Origin: Notolepis coatsorum
Taxonomy: Eukaryota > Chordata > Actinopteri > Aulopiformes > Paralepididae
Assembly (NCBI GenBank): GCA_963971535.1
Contig: OZ020589.1
Location: 72,121,520-72,185,519, forward strand
Reading direction: 5' to 3'
Length of the DNA: 64,000 bases
Shown: piece by piece, positions 1 to 12,426 of the stretch
How positions within the stretch are numbered: position 1 is the first letter of the stretch
Layout of the letters: the number at the start of each line of letters is the position of its first letter
Program-made: the position numbers and the translations under genes
The notes under the pieces: model-generated
Told to the model about the DNA's origin: nothing
Databases searched by the model: none
The model's input: the letters and a program-made list of their open reading frames with translations, nothing else

Positions 1-224
1 CTCTGTGCCGTTACGGCTGCCCACGGCGCACACCAGCTTGGTGTTGGAGGCTCTGATGCGCCACACCACGCCGCCGCTGCCCCCGCTCTCCAGCGTCACC
101 AGGTTGCGGATGAACTCGCCCGTCTTCAGGTCCCACAGCTTGACGGTGCCGTCGTCCGAGCTGGTGATGACGAAGTTCTTGTTGAACTGCAGGCACGTCA
201 CGGCGCTCTGGTGCTTGTAGGGAC
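1..224 (-). CDS. fbxw7: fbxw7 last exon, partial at the window edge
   Basis: The acceptor tctctccag precedes two bases completing Gly, then 74 codons: PYKHQSAVTCLQFNKNFVIT through SSDDGTVKLWDLKTGEFIRN to AVGSRNGTE (human 619-693). SRNG holds the R689 equivalent, another degron-contacting arginine. This is the closing part of the propeller. The remaining 14 codons of the human protein, the stop and the 3' UTR fall beyond base 1. Tyr replaces Asn at the human PNKHQS position. Confidence 0.96.
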
Positions 225-499
225 CTGGAGAGAACACACACACGCACAGAGAGAGAGTGTGAGGCTGTGTATTGGTAAGAATCTGGTGATACAATACATA
301 TCACACGTATCACATTACATGGCCTTGGACACAGTCTCTCCTGGAGCTTCAGAGACCCACAGGCGATGAACACGCTCCTATAGCGTCAGTCTCCTGGCAG
401 CTTAGACTGACGATCTGCTCTCTTTGTCTTCCTCATAAATACACTTACCTATTCTAGTGTCTCGTAAGCCTGAACTTGTTTTTGATTGAAAATTGTACC

Positions 500-1678
500 T
501 TATTTGTTAATTGTTAAGCTGCTTTTTTGTATCATAAATCGATCAATAGAGACCGTATTAGATCCCCAATTATCACCTGGGGTATCATTGGAAAGCCACA
601 CTCATTGGCTACAACCCTGTGCAAAGATTTTCGAGATCACCAAATGATTGACGGAGCTAGAGCCCCGGGAGTCAGGGGTGGTAATGTGTACTTTTGCATA
701 CTTTGGGGCACGCCTCACATATCGGCATGTAACTCGAGAACCGCTGAACGGATTCACCTGAAAGGGCAATCGACAGGCAACACATAGGGATTTAATTCTA
801 TCTATATATTGCATTAAAAGAAATGCACACCCGAGCCACTAGAGGTCGGCCAAACCACGCTGTACAGCGATATTGAGATCATATTTAATTTTTTCGCCAT
901 GGCATTCATAATTCAGCCACCCAGCCGCTGGTGATACAGAGGACTCTGCACAATATTGCAATGCCTCAATACCGCCGCCTGGTGGATGATCGGGCGAGTT
1001 ACAACCGGAAGTGGCAATCGGTGCATCTGGGAAATCCGTCCGGCAGTCACATATTGTTGCGGGACTCCAGATATACACTGGTATGCATATGGATCGCTGC
1101 CATAACTCAATAATCGATATGATTTGGGCGTTTATTGCGCCATACAAACCGGAAATGGATCTAGGAGATCGACGTCAAATAAGTGGGATCTTTTTCCTCC
1201 AGTCTCGTCGGCGAACGGTAAGAGGACGCTGATGTCATTTTCAGCCCAATTGTCTATTAATTTCACCGCAAACCGATCTGATCAATATATCACCCATACT
1301 ACATAAAGCATTTGACGCATAACGTATACGATCATGTACAGTTGCATTTTTTAATATAGCGTGTCTAGGGAATAGACGGCAATCGATAATCTATATATGC
1401 GTTTAGGCCTATAGCTCACGTTCTAGGAATTACTGCAGAAAACGATCAAAACATACTTATATTCTAGAAGGTATTTTTGTATGAATATATGAATGAAAAA
1501 GTATAACGTTCCTACATCCTGAACGATAGATAATCGATGTTGAATGGGCCATAGTAATGTCAATTTAGCAATACAATTTAAAAAGTTATAGCCCTGCAAA
1601 GAAGGTGAACATCTCCATAGGCTTAGAGTGGTGGCAGACTGGCTATATTGATGGATATAAGTCATGGCAGGGAATGTG
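500..1678. mobile_element. piggyBac-like (TTAA) element fragment and linked repeat
   Basis: The right end GGCAGGGAATGTG abuts TTAA (1679-1682). The interior shares CATTCATAATTCA, TACCGCCGCCTGGTGGAT and GGAATTACTGCAGA with 39054-40155 and, more distantly, with 7000-7372 and 16238-16892. The piece at about 535-830 resembles 36595-36800. The left boundary is not clear, and there is no transposase frame. Confidence 0.55.
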
Positions 1679-3384
1679 TTAAGAGGTTAATGTATTTTTT
1701 TTATTTTTTTGCCAATAGTAAAGACCATAACCCTATCAAAACAGTAGTCAAAGTGTATATTTAAATTTTTACAGATGTTTTATACGATTTATCGGAAATA
1801 CGAATTTATCGGAAAAATGCTAATTATATCTCTTTTATCGTAAAACCGCAAGGAAATGACTAAATCCAGATTCAACCCTGCCATTGGAAAGAGGAGCCTT
1901 TTCCCTATCCATAAATGTATGATTTGGCCATAATAAGGTCAAGGTCAAGTTCAAGGTCAAATATGAATTCATAATTAAAATCAATTATCATTTATTACTG
2001 TATCTACAAATCCTTCTGTTTAATCATCTTCCCTTTATTCATTTGCTTAGATTTTTTTACACTTGATCTCAATAAGGTGGTGAATGAGCTCAGTGAGTGA
2101 AATATCTTACCCCGCAGATTTAACATGGTGTTATTCACCGTCAAAGATGCAAAAATAAATCATAATTTATATTCTCCTTCATTACAATTTACTCAAGGCT
2201 AGTAACAAACACAATATTTCTGACACTGGAAATACATACCCCCGGGTCCCTAGATGTTCCTAGATACCAAGAACATGCAAATTGACCTTGCAGAAGTGGA
2301 GCAATCTTCCATTTACCTAGGCATGTACCTTTAGGCGAAATTTCTGAAAATAGGGCTACCACTTAACAGGTTAACAGAGTGCAGAATGGGTACAATACAG
2401 TACAGCTCAATACACACAATTGTTAAGGGGATGCAGACCAGAGAAAGACTTTCATCTTGTTTACATCGGGGTCCCCCATTTTCAATTCATATATATCATA
2501 TTCAAACATATATGACATACATGACATACAGGTAGACAGTACTGTTGCATCTAGACATTTATGACATACCAGATCTACAAATATACAGTGCTGTTTATGT
2601 GTATGTGTGGGTAGGCGGGGTGGGGGAAACTGTACATTGGAGGGGGTTGGGTTTGGACATTTACAGGGGCCAGTTTCGAATTGCAGTCTCCCGTAGGTGC
2701 TCTTTGAGAGTGGTTTTGAAAGTGGGTAGTGATTCACATTCCTTTACAGCTGTGGGTAGGGCGTTCCACATTGATGTGGCATAATTGCAAAACGTGTTTA
2801 GTCCCTTGTTTGAGCCGAATCTGGGTTTAACATGATTTGTGGAGCTCCCTCTGGTGTTGTGGTCGTGGTATTCACTGACCTTTGGGAAGTATTTTGACAT
2901 GTACATGGGTACCTTAGTGGTGTAGTGTATCTTGTAGACCAGGCCCATTGCAAGTTGCTGTACTCTGTCGTCTACTCTAAGCCATCCTAGGTTGTCAAAG
3001 TGGGCAGGGGTGAGGTGGGTTCAAGGAGTAAGGTCAAGCAGTAGTCTGGCCAGTTTGTTTTGAGATGTTTGTAATTTTGTTTTTAGCGCCTTTGAGGTGC
3101 AAGCATAGTCGTAGTACCCTTGAATGAGTGCTCCTGCCAGTCTTCAGGGTATTCTTGTTTACCAGAGAGGAGATCCGGTACAAGAATCGAGTTTGTTGGT
3201 TGACTTTTTTTTATTACATTGGATGCCATTTTGTCACAGGAAAGATTTGCCTCTAGGATGGAACCCAGGTATGTAATTGCATCTTTCCTTGTGACAATAT
3301 TGTCACCCACTGCAACTGAGAAGCCGTCGGTCTTGCTGAGTTTGTTATTTGAACCAAAGAGAATGGACTCTGTTTTACCCAGGC

Positions 3385-4748
3385 CAGGGCTGTACAGTGC
3401 GATCATCTCGTCGAAAATTGCCCCCTAATCTGGCCGGTGCGAGTGGAAAATATCATCTGGGGGCAAGCTTGCGAGTAGTGATTGCAACCCTTCATTCGCA
3501 TTTCACTCCTAAATTAATCCATACAAATTGGATAAAACATTAGCCTACAACCAGGGCATAATGTTGCGGTTGTAATTTCATTAGACAGACCAGCGCGGAC
3601 CTTTAATAACATGCAATTTGATTGACACGAGCAATGGGCTAACGTTAGCTGCTATCCACGGTATGCATTAGGATTATGCTAAGCTAACTAGCGTTAGCTG
3701 CTGCTAACCCTGGACACCAGTCAAAGCGGACTCCACAACACCATTCGGGAGGAAAGGGGGTGGGTTATATTGACAACGCTTGACAACAGAAGTTTAAACA
3801 TAACTTCATATTTATTGGTTATTCGTTTCTGTTACTGTATATCATCCACTTTCCATCTCCCACTGTTAAACGCTTCCTGTTTACATTCGAGTGTGACGTC
3901 ATCACCTACGGCAGCTTAGACGATCAAAACGCGAACCTGGAACAAAACCCGGGGAGGGGGGGGGGGGCTGGCTCTCTCATTCGTTCTCGCCCCCTCTCTC
4001 TCTCTCTCTCTCTCTCTCGCTCTGATTGATTGGAAACTTATTAACAGATTGCAGAATGGGTACAATACAGTACAGCTCTCTCTACATTCAATGATTTAAA
4101 GTAGCCAAACGTTACAGACAGTATAAATACTAACTGGATAGTTGATGATATAAACATTTAATTTCATTATCTGAAATATTCTAAAATCATTAAGTCTGCT
4201 ATAAGCCATTATCCCTTTGTGTGTGTGATTATTATTTTCTCACAGTAGTGTGTGTGTATATATATGTGTGTGTTTGTGTGTTTGGCTAAAGTGGATAGAA
4301 AACACAGTACTGTGCAAAAAAAAGGCACCCAAAAGTTTTTATATAAATGGTCTTAGATGTAAATACATTTTTTATTCGTGTGTCAGTAGACTACTCTTAG
4401 TACATTTTCATTAAATTATTTTTTAAAGCATCTTCATGGTTTAATAATGCAAACATATGTTGCAGGGACTTATTATAATCATCATATTGGCGTGACTGTA
4501 TGCATCAAAGGGTTAAATCAAGCATTTTTAAGTGCTTTAGAGGAAATGTCAAAATATTGCGATATATATCGTGTATCGTGATATGGCCAAAAAAGATCGC
4601 GATATCATTTAGAGGCCATATCGCCCAGCCCTACTATAATGGTAAAATAGTTATTTAAAAATTTGCCGCTAAAAAATATTCTTTGCCCCTAAATTTCTCA
4701 TTTAGGGGCAAGTGTGCCCCTAGTGAAAAAGCTTAGCGTACAGCCCTG
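3385..4748 (+). mobile_element. hAT-like non-autonomous element with 5-bp TSD, copy A
   Basis: Ends CAGGGCTGTACAGTGC and GCTTAGCGTACAGCCCTG are inverted repeats. Target duplications CAGGC (3380-3384 and 4749-4753) are perfect, and the interrupted LINE frame confirms them. The interior has GA/CT and GT arrays and no transposase frame. Copy B lies inverted at 52539-53793. A 5-bp TSD with CAGGG ends resembles the hAT5 group named in repeat databases; that assignment is from memory. Confidence 0.88.
4023..4075 (-). mobile_element. Tiny LINE 3'-end insertion inside copy A
   Basis: About 53 bp matching the 3' end of the LINE at 2370 (GATTGCAGAATGGGTACAAT) is present in copy A and absent at the matching place in copy B, between CT-repeat flanks. 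It is an extremely 5'-truncated retroposition. Confidence 0.75.
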
Positions 4749-6074
4749 CAGGCGTAATGATAGTTTGTCATCAGCGAGTCAGGTGCATATTCTGCCTAGT
4801 TCCGAGTTTTTTTTTTCAACCTGCAACTTGTTCTTGTCAGAGACCAGCAGGGCTGAGTCGTCCGTGAACAGGAACAAGTTGCAGTCACAAGCTGACGACA
4901 TGTCATTTGCATAAATTAGGAACAGTAGCAATCTTAGTATGCTTCCTTGTAGAACACCACAGCTCACTGGGAGGGGGGGGGATAGGGTACCGTTTACCTC
5001 CACCATCTGTTCTCTCCCCTCCAGGTAGGATTGCATCCAGCTCACTGACTATCAAAACCAATTGCTTTTAGCTTGTCAATCAGAATGGAGTGATTGACAG
5101 TGTCGAAGGCCTTTTGTAGGTCCAGCATGACCATGCCGCACATTGCCGCAGTATTTGCCCGCGTCCACCTCTTGTTTGATTTGGTCGTTCAAATAGAGAA
5201 GGCATGTGTTAGTGGAGTGGGATGTTCTGAAGCCAGATTGGAATTCATAGATTAGATTTCTTTTTCGCGGGGTACTTTTCGACCTGTTCGTATACAATTT
5301 TTTCCATGACTTTCGAGATGGAGGTAAGAATAGAAACAGGGCGGTAGTTGCCTGCTAATTTCTAATTTGCTGCCCTTTTTGTGCAGGGGGGTTACTCTCG
5401 CAATTTTGAAGTCTTTGGGTACATGTCCCTGTTTTATGGAGAGGTTTATTATGTGTGTGATGACTGGAGTGATGGCGGCTGCGGAGTCTCTGAGGAATTT
5501 GGAGGGGATATTGTCATGGCCAGTGGCCTTGTTAGGTTGGAGAGCGCTCAGTTTTTTGAAAACCTCATCTGTTGTTACCATTTCTAGTTTGAAATCGTCT
5601 GTGCAGACCCCTAGGTTATTGTAGTAGGCTATGATGTGTTCTACCCCAAAATGCCCTGAGTGGGAGGGTAGTTTATTTACCAGTGTTGTGGCTATGTTTG
5701 TGAAGAAAATGTTTAAGTAATTGGCCACATCCAGCTCGTCTGTGATGAGCGAGTTGTCCGTCTTTATGTTAATGTTTGAAAATCTGGTTTTAAGTTGATT
5801 ATTGAGTAATTTCCAAAGTTCACAGGGTTTATTTTAGTTTTCCTCAGTTTTGTCATTGATGAAATTCTTTTTTGCAGTTTTGATCATGGAGTTTACGTCA
5901 TTTCTTAGTCTGTTTCTTTGCAGTTTGAGTTCAGTCACGTGGGCTTGGAGTTCACTGCTTGAGCTTTTGGTAACCTTTGACTGACTTTTACGAAACTCAG
6001 AGCATTTTTTGTCTCCGGTTTTCATAGTGGTCAATATTTCTGAGTGCATCCACGGCTCAGCACGATTTTTTTAC

Positions 6075-6395
6075 CCTGGTGGTTCTTTTTAAATTTTTTT
6101 TATTATCTTTTCCCCCCTTATTTTTTCCGTTTTTCTCCAATCCCAACGTTAGTCGTTATGCCAATTCCCAATCCCCTTCCTGGTCGTTGCGCACTCTACC
6201 CCCTACTGTCGGTCTGGGAGGGCGGAGACTATCACATGCTTCCTCCGAGACATGTGTAGCCAGCCCGCTTCTTTTCACCTGGCAGCGCGGGCTCTCACTG
6301 GGAGAGTGTATCGTGTGGAAGGTCACACTACCTCTCCCAGATCCTTCCCTTGCTGTGCAGGCGCCCCGACCGAACTGTAGGAGTCACTGTTTACA
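6075..6395 (-). mobile_element. SINE, 5'-truncated, same family as 12427-12908
   Basis: Read on the minus strand it carries the body of the 12427 SINE (GACTCCTACAG, then GCGCCTGCACAG, then CCAGGTGAAAAGAAGC) and an A-rich 3' end near 6080. The tRNA-like head is missing. It abuts the start of the broken LINE. Confidence 0.7.
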
Positions 6396-6670
6396 ACGAC
6401 CCGGACGCGTGAATGCCTTCTACAACGCTGTTCCAGTTCCGCGTTGCCGTTTTGCGCTCCGATTGGCCGAGCGCGCGCATGAGCCGCAACACGCTCCTCA
6501 GAGGCAGGAATACTAAGCTCCCCCTTAACGCAATTTATACAAATGGAAGTATTGATTACGGCGTAACGAATCATTAAAAAAATATACCGTTAACTGGAAT
6601 ATGTTGTGCCTTTACACATATGTTGGATTATGTAATTGGTTTGTCATGACAAACCAATAAAAAAAATCGC

Positions 6671-6906
6671 GATTTACCCGGTGGCTACAACAACACACAG
6701 TACCTACATGCATCATTGTTTACAATGAACGGTGGGGCTAATCTAAAGGACTGGACACGGACGCGTTAAACAGCAATCAATTAATTTAATATAACAGTCC
6801 GATTCTGTGTTTGTTTGTGTCTTTTACCCGGTGGCTACAACAACACACAGTACCTACATGCATCATTGTTTACAATGAACGGTGGGGCTAATCTAAAGGA
6901 CTGGAC
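6671..6906 (+). repeat. Direct duplication, about 84 bp, 152-bp offset
   Basis: TTTACCCGGTGGCTACAACA through CTAATCTAAAGGACTGGAC occurs at 6667-6750 and again at 6822-6906, nearly unchanged. A run of about 20 G follows at 6958-6979. Confidence 0.9.
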
Positions 6907-6994
6907 CTAAAGTTAGTTGTTCACCAACAATCTACAGACACAAACAAACACAAAACCGGGGGGGGGGGGGGGGGGGGGAGCCCTGCGGTCCAGG

Positions 6995-7368
6995 GCTCTT
7001 TTCATTTTTGCACGAGGAAGGATAATAATGATGATCTAGCATTGATTTCAGGAAGATTCGATAATCAGGCGAAAAATTTCGTGTTTAGTGTATTCCACTA
7101 AAACGCTATTATCGCGTCTTTCTCTGGAATTACTCAGAAGCACCCAAACTATACTCATATTCAAAACGGTATAAAACGGAAATGTACCGATGAAAAAACA
7201 ATCCGTTTTGTACATCTTGACTGGAAGCAACTCTCTGATAATTGACGGGTGTATTAGACCCATAGCTATAATTTAAGATATATTTTAAGGACTTGCAAAT
7301 CTCGCAGTTGACTTACAGCGGTGGCGTACTAGCGCCATCTTGCGGATTAAGCGCCGGCGCTGAATGAG
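6995..7368. mobile_element. piggyBac-like element fragment
   Basis: The right end GCGCCGGCGCTGAATGAG abuts TTAA (7369-7372). The stretch around 7120-7175 (ATTACTCAGAAGCACCCAAA, then TCATATTCAAAACGGTATAA) is almost identical to 16648-16705, linking the two as one family. The left end is lost in G-rich and duplicated sequence. Confidence 0.6.
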
Positions 7369-7407
7369 TTAAAGTGGGTAAAGTGGGTGCTACAGTGAGT
7401 TGTTTAT

Positions 7408-7910
7408 TTAAAGTGAGTGTGTACGTGTGGATGTGTGTGATGTGAGTGTATTTGATGGTTTGTTACATACTGTAGTGTTATTGTTGTTGAGCATCCTGAT
7501 GGCCTGGGGATAGAAGCTCCTCTGTACTGGCATGAGACTCCGGTATTGCTTGCCTGACCGCAGCAGTTCAAAGAGGCAGTTGTTTGGGTGACTAGAGTCT
7601 TTGATTATTCGCTTAGCCGTACCCCTGCAACGCTTGTTGTAAATGTCCTGGAGTGGGAAGCCCACCTCCAATTGTGCGTTCGGCTGAATGGGCCAGTCTG
7701 CTACGGTCTTGTGCGGTGCTATTCCCAAACCAGGAGGTGATGTTACCAGTCAGGATGCTCTCTATTGTGCATGAGTAGAAGTTCTTAAGGATCTTCTGAG
7801 TCACTTTGAACTTCCTTAGGCGCCTAAGGAAGTAGAGGCGTTGCCGTGCCTTCTCAAGGCTGAGAGATGTCACTGAGAAGCTGCTGACTAGCTCTACCGA
7901 CCGCTGGCAC
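7408..7910 (-). mobile_element. L2/Maui-like LINE remnant, reverse transcriptase C-terminus
   Basis: Minus-strand frames include KARQRLYFLRRLRKFKV, CTIESILTGNITSWFGN and RGTAKRIIKDSSHPNN, then FYPQAIRMLN. This is the typical end of fish L2-type reverse transcriptases. At least two frame changes; dead fragment. Confidence 0.8.
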
Positions 7911-9138
7911 TGCAGAGGTGTGCGTGTGTGTTTGTGCGTGTGTGCATGGCAACTGGCAGGAACACCCACATTTGGAGCGCAGATTGCAGTGACTGTGTTT
8001 TCAGCGAGACGCCAGTGACAAAATATTCCCCCGAGGACGTGATATCTAAATAAAATCTGTGAGAGTTATACAAAAAGGTAAACAAGTATCAATCGTTGGC
8101 AATGGAAAAGGCTCTTGATACGGTTGCTATAGCAGCTGTTTCATACCGACCCAACTCAAAACAAAGTACATTTCTTCTTTCATAATCTATTCAGACAAAA
8201 AAAACAGTACTTTTTAATGGATCTTTCTCTGGTGAGTTCAGAGTGCATGCGTTTGCACTGTGCTGCCTGCCTCACAGAGATATGACATGGTTCTGTGCCA
8301 AACCCCAACCCCCCCCTCTCTCCATAATATTTCCACAACAAGGCAGCCAGCATCATCATTACCTTCAGTTTGAGTACCTCTGACAGTAAGGGCCCTGTTG
8401 TTGGCCTATTGTCTTATCTAAACACACTAATGAATAGCACAAATTGCCCAATGACCCAATTATATGACCTACAAAATGTCCCGACCCTCACCCCACACTC
8501 TACGCTGTGTACCAATTGCACCCCTCTAGTCACCCCCCCCACTGGATCCCCCTCCCCCCTCTTCATGCTCTCGGGGGCATCTCTTTGTTCCACAGGGTAT
8601 GTGTGGTGAGTGTACAACCAGCGTTCAGGGTTGGAGTTTGGTAACAAGGGTATTGGGGGAGGGGGGGGGCAGGGGCATTGGTGGTGGTTGCATTCATTCA
8701 ACAAGGATTTCTACCTTTGTATGGGGCACCAGCCCTGCTAATGGGGGTGGGTATTAAACAAATAGGGCCAGAGAAAACAAGGTCCTATCCTGGAGAGAGG
8801 CTGGGCCCTGATGTGGGTGGCTCTGGTTTCGCCCGTGCGCGGCCAAGCAGATCATTGAGGCAACAGCCTGGAGCAAAACAAAGGGTTCAGCCTGTGTTTT
8901 AAATTGACTGTTTCTGGCTGGGCTCGTGATTTTCACAGCAGATTATGGTACTTTCAGTGATTGGTCTCTGTTGGATGTTGCTTTGCTGCACCTGCGCACC
9001 GCATGGGGATTGAAATCGCTTGTGTGTGTGTGTTTTCGTCTGTCACAGTGACAGCATGTGGATTCATTATCCAATTTAGATTGAACTTAGTGGATAGGTT
9101 GACAATTCAAATTGACCAAAGATCAACAGTGTACTATG

Positions 9139-9610
9139 TAGGGCTGACCTTCGATTATTTTTTTGGAATTCGAAGCTTCGGGGCCGAGATTCGATTTTAA
9201 TTCGAAGCTTCGAAATAAAAGTTAAAAATTTAATGAAATATATATAAAAAAAGTATTAAAAACATATTTTTTTAGGGGGACTTGTACAGCACTGTGTTCA
9301 ACTTTGTCAGTGCTGTAAAGTTTAAACCTTTTTAAATCTTAGACAAACTAAACACTTTGCTTCCATGAAATATTGTAAGCCGTCATTTGAGGCTTTATAA
9401 AAGCAGCACAATGAACACAAATCTGTCAGTGCCGAGTCCGACCTCATCTTAAATAACAAACAGCATTGCTTGTTGTAATTAACAAAGAGAGGCACAGTTG
9501 ATTTTACAAAAATATAATTTTTTATTTATTTTTTATATAATCGAATTTTATTTTCATATTAGAATCCCATGCCCATTGAACGAAGCTTCGAAGTATTTAA
9601 GACAGCCCTA
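9139..9610. mobile_element. hAT-type MITE with perfect 8-bp TSD
   Basis: Ends TAGGGCTGACCTTCGATT and CGAAGTATTTAAGACAGCCCTA are partly inverted, with subterminal GAAGCTTCG repeats. GTACTATG flanks both sides (9131-9138, 9611-9618). No coding capacity. Confidence 0.92.
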
Positions 9611-10187
9611 GTACTATGTCTACAGTGTACTATGTCTACACGGTATCCTCAGGCTCCTGCTATTCTCCCAAATATTCATGATGAGAGGGAGGGTGACATT
9701 TTCTGCTGTGTGTACTGGTAGTTGCATCTCTCTGATCGCCATTCTATGGGCACATTGAGATCATGAATGGGGGTAGTTGAATCTCTCTGATCAACATTCT
9801 ATGGGCACATTGAGATCATGAATGTGGGTAGGGCTCCCCCAATTGTCACCGCATGGGTTGTTGCCCCCAGAAAATGGGAGCAGCGTTCTGCGAAATAGTA
9901 GAACTCAACTTTTGCCAAACGCAACCCCTCCACACTGCAGTGGCCAATCGTTCTCAGCGGCAGACAAGCGATTTGGGAGGGGGTGAGGGTTTAAAAAGCT
10001 CACAGCATGATGTCCTACAAATGGCCCATCCACATAAACACACCCTGGAGCGAGGTCAGCGAGGTCGAATTCAGCCTAAATGCTCTGACTGTCAAGGTTT
10101 AAGTGAAGTCTCTACACTGTTTACGACACAGTGTTCTATAGCCCCTCGAAACAAAGAGAAGGTTCTGGTTTTCTGCGTAACACTCAC

Positions 10188-10398
10188 CTTGAAGTGTCTG
10201 CAGGCACTGGCCCGTCTTGATGTCCCAGATCTTGACGGTGGAGTCGGCGTTGCCGGAGACCAGGATGTTGTCTTTGAGCTCCATGCCGCTGGTGAGGGAC
10301 TGGTGGCCGGTCAGCGTGTGGATGCAGTTACCCGTCTCCACGTCCCACACTCTAATGGACGTGTCCAACGACCCGCTCACTACGTGGATCCCATCAAA
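10188..10398 (-). CDS. fbxw7: fbxw7 exon, WD40 repeats
   Basis: 211 nt: 70 codons plus one base, [20 protein letters not shown] through [20 protein letters not shown] to [15 protein letters not shown] (human 549-618, identical as recalled). Acceptor ccctccag, donor CAAG|gtgagt. A 35-bp minisatellite of about 16 units ends (in the sense direction) about 100 nt before the acceptor. The following intron is about 10 kb. Confidence 0.97.
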
Positions 10399-10497
10399 CT
10401 GGAGGGTAGAGAGGACAGGGATAGTTCAGCACCCAAGGCAAGACAGGCTAAGCACATCCACCTTAATAGGGAATGCCACCCATTAAGAATTCACATA

Positions 10498-11060
10498 TAT
10501 GTTCTTCCTGTGTCCCAGGACAGTTCAGTCAGTATGTTCTTCCTGTACCCCAGGACAGTTCAGTCAGTATGTTGTTCCTGTGTCCCAGGACAGTTCAGTC
10601 AGTATGTTCTTCCTGTACCCCAGGACAGTTCAGTCAGTATGTTCTTCCTGTACCCCAGGACAGTTCAGTCAGTATGTTGTTCCTGTGTCCCAGGACAGTT
10701 CAGTCAGTATGTTCTTCCTGTACCCCAGGACAGTTCAGTCAGTATGTTCTTCCTGTGTCCCAGGACAGTTCAGTCAGTATGTTCTTCCTGTACCCCAGGA
10801 CAGTTCAGTCAGTATGTTGTTCCTGTACCCCAAGACAGTTCAGTCAGTATGTTCTTCCTGTGTCCCAGGACAGTTCAGTCAGTATGTTGTTCCTGTACCC
10901 CAGGACAGTTCAGTCAGTATGTTCTTCCTGTACCCCAGGACAGTTCAGTCAGTATGTTGTTCCTGTACCCCAGGACAGTTCAGTCAGTATGTTCTTCCTG
11001 TACCCCAGGACAGTTCAGTCAGTATGTTGTTCCTGTACCCCAGGACAGTTCAGTCAGTAT
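10498..11060 (+). repeat. 35-bp minisatellite, about 16 units
   Basis: The unit carries GTTCTTCCTGTACCCCAGGA then CAGTTCAGTCAG. Two alternating variants (TTCTTCC/TTGTTCC and GTACCCC/GTGTCCC) suggest higher-order duplication. Because 35 is not a multiple of three, the array is open in all three plus frames and creates false long ORFs. Confidence 0.97.
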
Positions 11061-11241
11061 TTGTGAACATGCACCACTCTCCCCTAAAGCCAGAAATCTG
11101 AGAGAGAACCCTCCAATTGGTGATGTAACTGGGATGTAATATCTTGGGCTGCTCCAATGAATGGGGGTCTTTGGGGGGGGGGGGGGACGACTTCGTGGCT
11201 ATACAATGTTTGTGTGAGCTCTTAAACCCAAATGAGGTTTA

Positions 11242-12399
11242 GGGTGTTTTCACACCTGTAGTTAGTTTGCTTTGTTCCGATTCAGGGACTATTATGATAC
11301 AATTGTTGCACTTGATTCTTAGTTCGTTTGTGTTCACACGGACCAAAACAAACGCACGCGCGAGCAAACTATCACTCATTGGTCAGATTTTGGGGTGTGC
11401 CCCCCCCCCCCAACCCTGAATCTCCGCGTTACATTGAAATCGGGGAGGAGAGAGCGGGGGAGCAAATGAATGAATGTGGATGAGAGCCGTGATGTAAGTG
11501 GTTGCAGATACGGCTGTGGGGGTGCTAGAGACATGATCAAATAGTCTTTTATGCGCCTCAATCTCCTGAACACGGCGCGAGCCATTCCTAATCGATCAGA
11601 ACTAAATCGGCAGCGAAAAAGCCCATTTTAAAGCACCTATTATTACCCATGCACATGCGCAGATTGCCCACAGAGTCTGGAGACGCGAGATGACGCACGA
11701 ATGAATGTGGACTGTTCCATCAGAGGGGGGAGCTTCGGTGGCCAGTGTCCTTTCAGCTGACCAGGATAATGAAACAATGATCCCACTAAATGGCCAGAAG
11801 CGTCTTATGGCGACATCTACAATTACCTCATTGAGTCTCCAGGTAGACTAATGTTTATATTTAAGTGCAGCGGTCTGTAGCCACTCACATTACCACCGAA
11901 GCTCCCAGATGGAACAGTCCACATTCATTCTCTCGGTGAGAGAGAGAGAGAGGGAGAGGGAGAGAGAGAGTCAGTGAGAGGGAGAGAGAGAGAGGAGGTG
12001 TTGTCTCGCACGGTGCTGCTGTTGCAGCGTCACTACAGTCACTAAACTTTCTGTACACTTGCGTGTTCTCCAGCATCTGACGAATGTGATCGATCGTCTG
12101 CCCAAATATCAACGAGGCAGTGTACCGAGTCATCGCTGCTCCACGTTGACCCACGGCTCACTATTATTATTATTGTGTCGGTTTGCTAAATCGATTGCAT
12201 TCTCACAGCATACGAGTCGCGTCGGGTTCGTTTGGAAGTGCGCCGAGACCACCCTCTCTAGGTGGTCTCGGTCCGCTTGTTTTGTTCCGCAACAGAATGT
12301 GATTGCTGTGTTCATATATGCCCAACTGAACCGAAATAGCGGGTAAACGCTCCAGGTTTCGGATCAACAGCTCCAAACGAGCCAGGTGTGAAAACGCCC
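11242..12399. mobile_element. PIF/Harbinger-like non-autonomous element
   Basis: Ends GGGTGTTTTCACACCTG and CAGGTGTGAAAACGCCC are inverted repeats flanked by TTA (11239-11241 and 12400-12402). A 3-bp TTA duplication is typical of PIF/Harbinger. The interior holds GA-rich arrays and no transposase frame. Confidence 0.85.
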
Positions 12400-12426
12400 T
12401 TAAAGACTTAAGAATTCAAACCTGAT

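Larger units (their letters stand above)
2370..6060 (-). mobile_element. Broken non-LTR LINE, split by a DNA transposon
   Basis: Minus-strand frames in order from high to low coordinates give a pre-RT segment (6049-5834), RT start with NKATGHDNIPSKFLRD (5728-5252), the palm with GVLQGSI and FTDDSALLVS (5045-4779), and C-terminal parts GKTESILFGSN (3406-3083) and HNTRGSSTNHVKPRFG (2948-2661). There are several frame breaks and no endonuclease domain, so this is a 5'-truncated, dead copy. It is interrupted at 3385-4748; removing that insert and one TSD copy restores a continuous LSLRLGKTESILFG reading. The 3' end matches fragments at 39955-40106 and 4023-4075. The clade (CR1/Rex or a relative) is not settled. 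Confidence 0.85.
225..10187 (-). other. fbxw7 intron before the last exon
   Basis: About 10 kb, mostly mobile DNA listed separately. Stretches 1690-2365 and 8090-9130 show no recognisable feature beyond AT-rich or poly-C/G tracts (8300-8680). 9620-10187 contains only a short direct duplication (CTCTGATC with TTCTATGGGCACATTGAGAT at about 9735 and 9795). Confidence 0.85.

Noticed and set aside
3385-4748. Standard 8-bp-TSD hAT element
   Set aside because: Flanks do not support 8 bp. The 5-bp duplication is confirmed by the rejoined LINE frame and by copy B.
9853-11139. Apparent 428-residue repetitive protein on the plus strand
   Set aside because: It is the translation of the 35-bp minisatellite. 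All three frames are open for the same reason, and the strand is opposite to a real fbxw7 exon it crosses.
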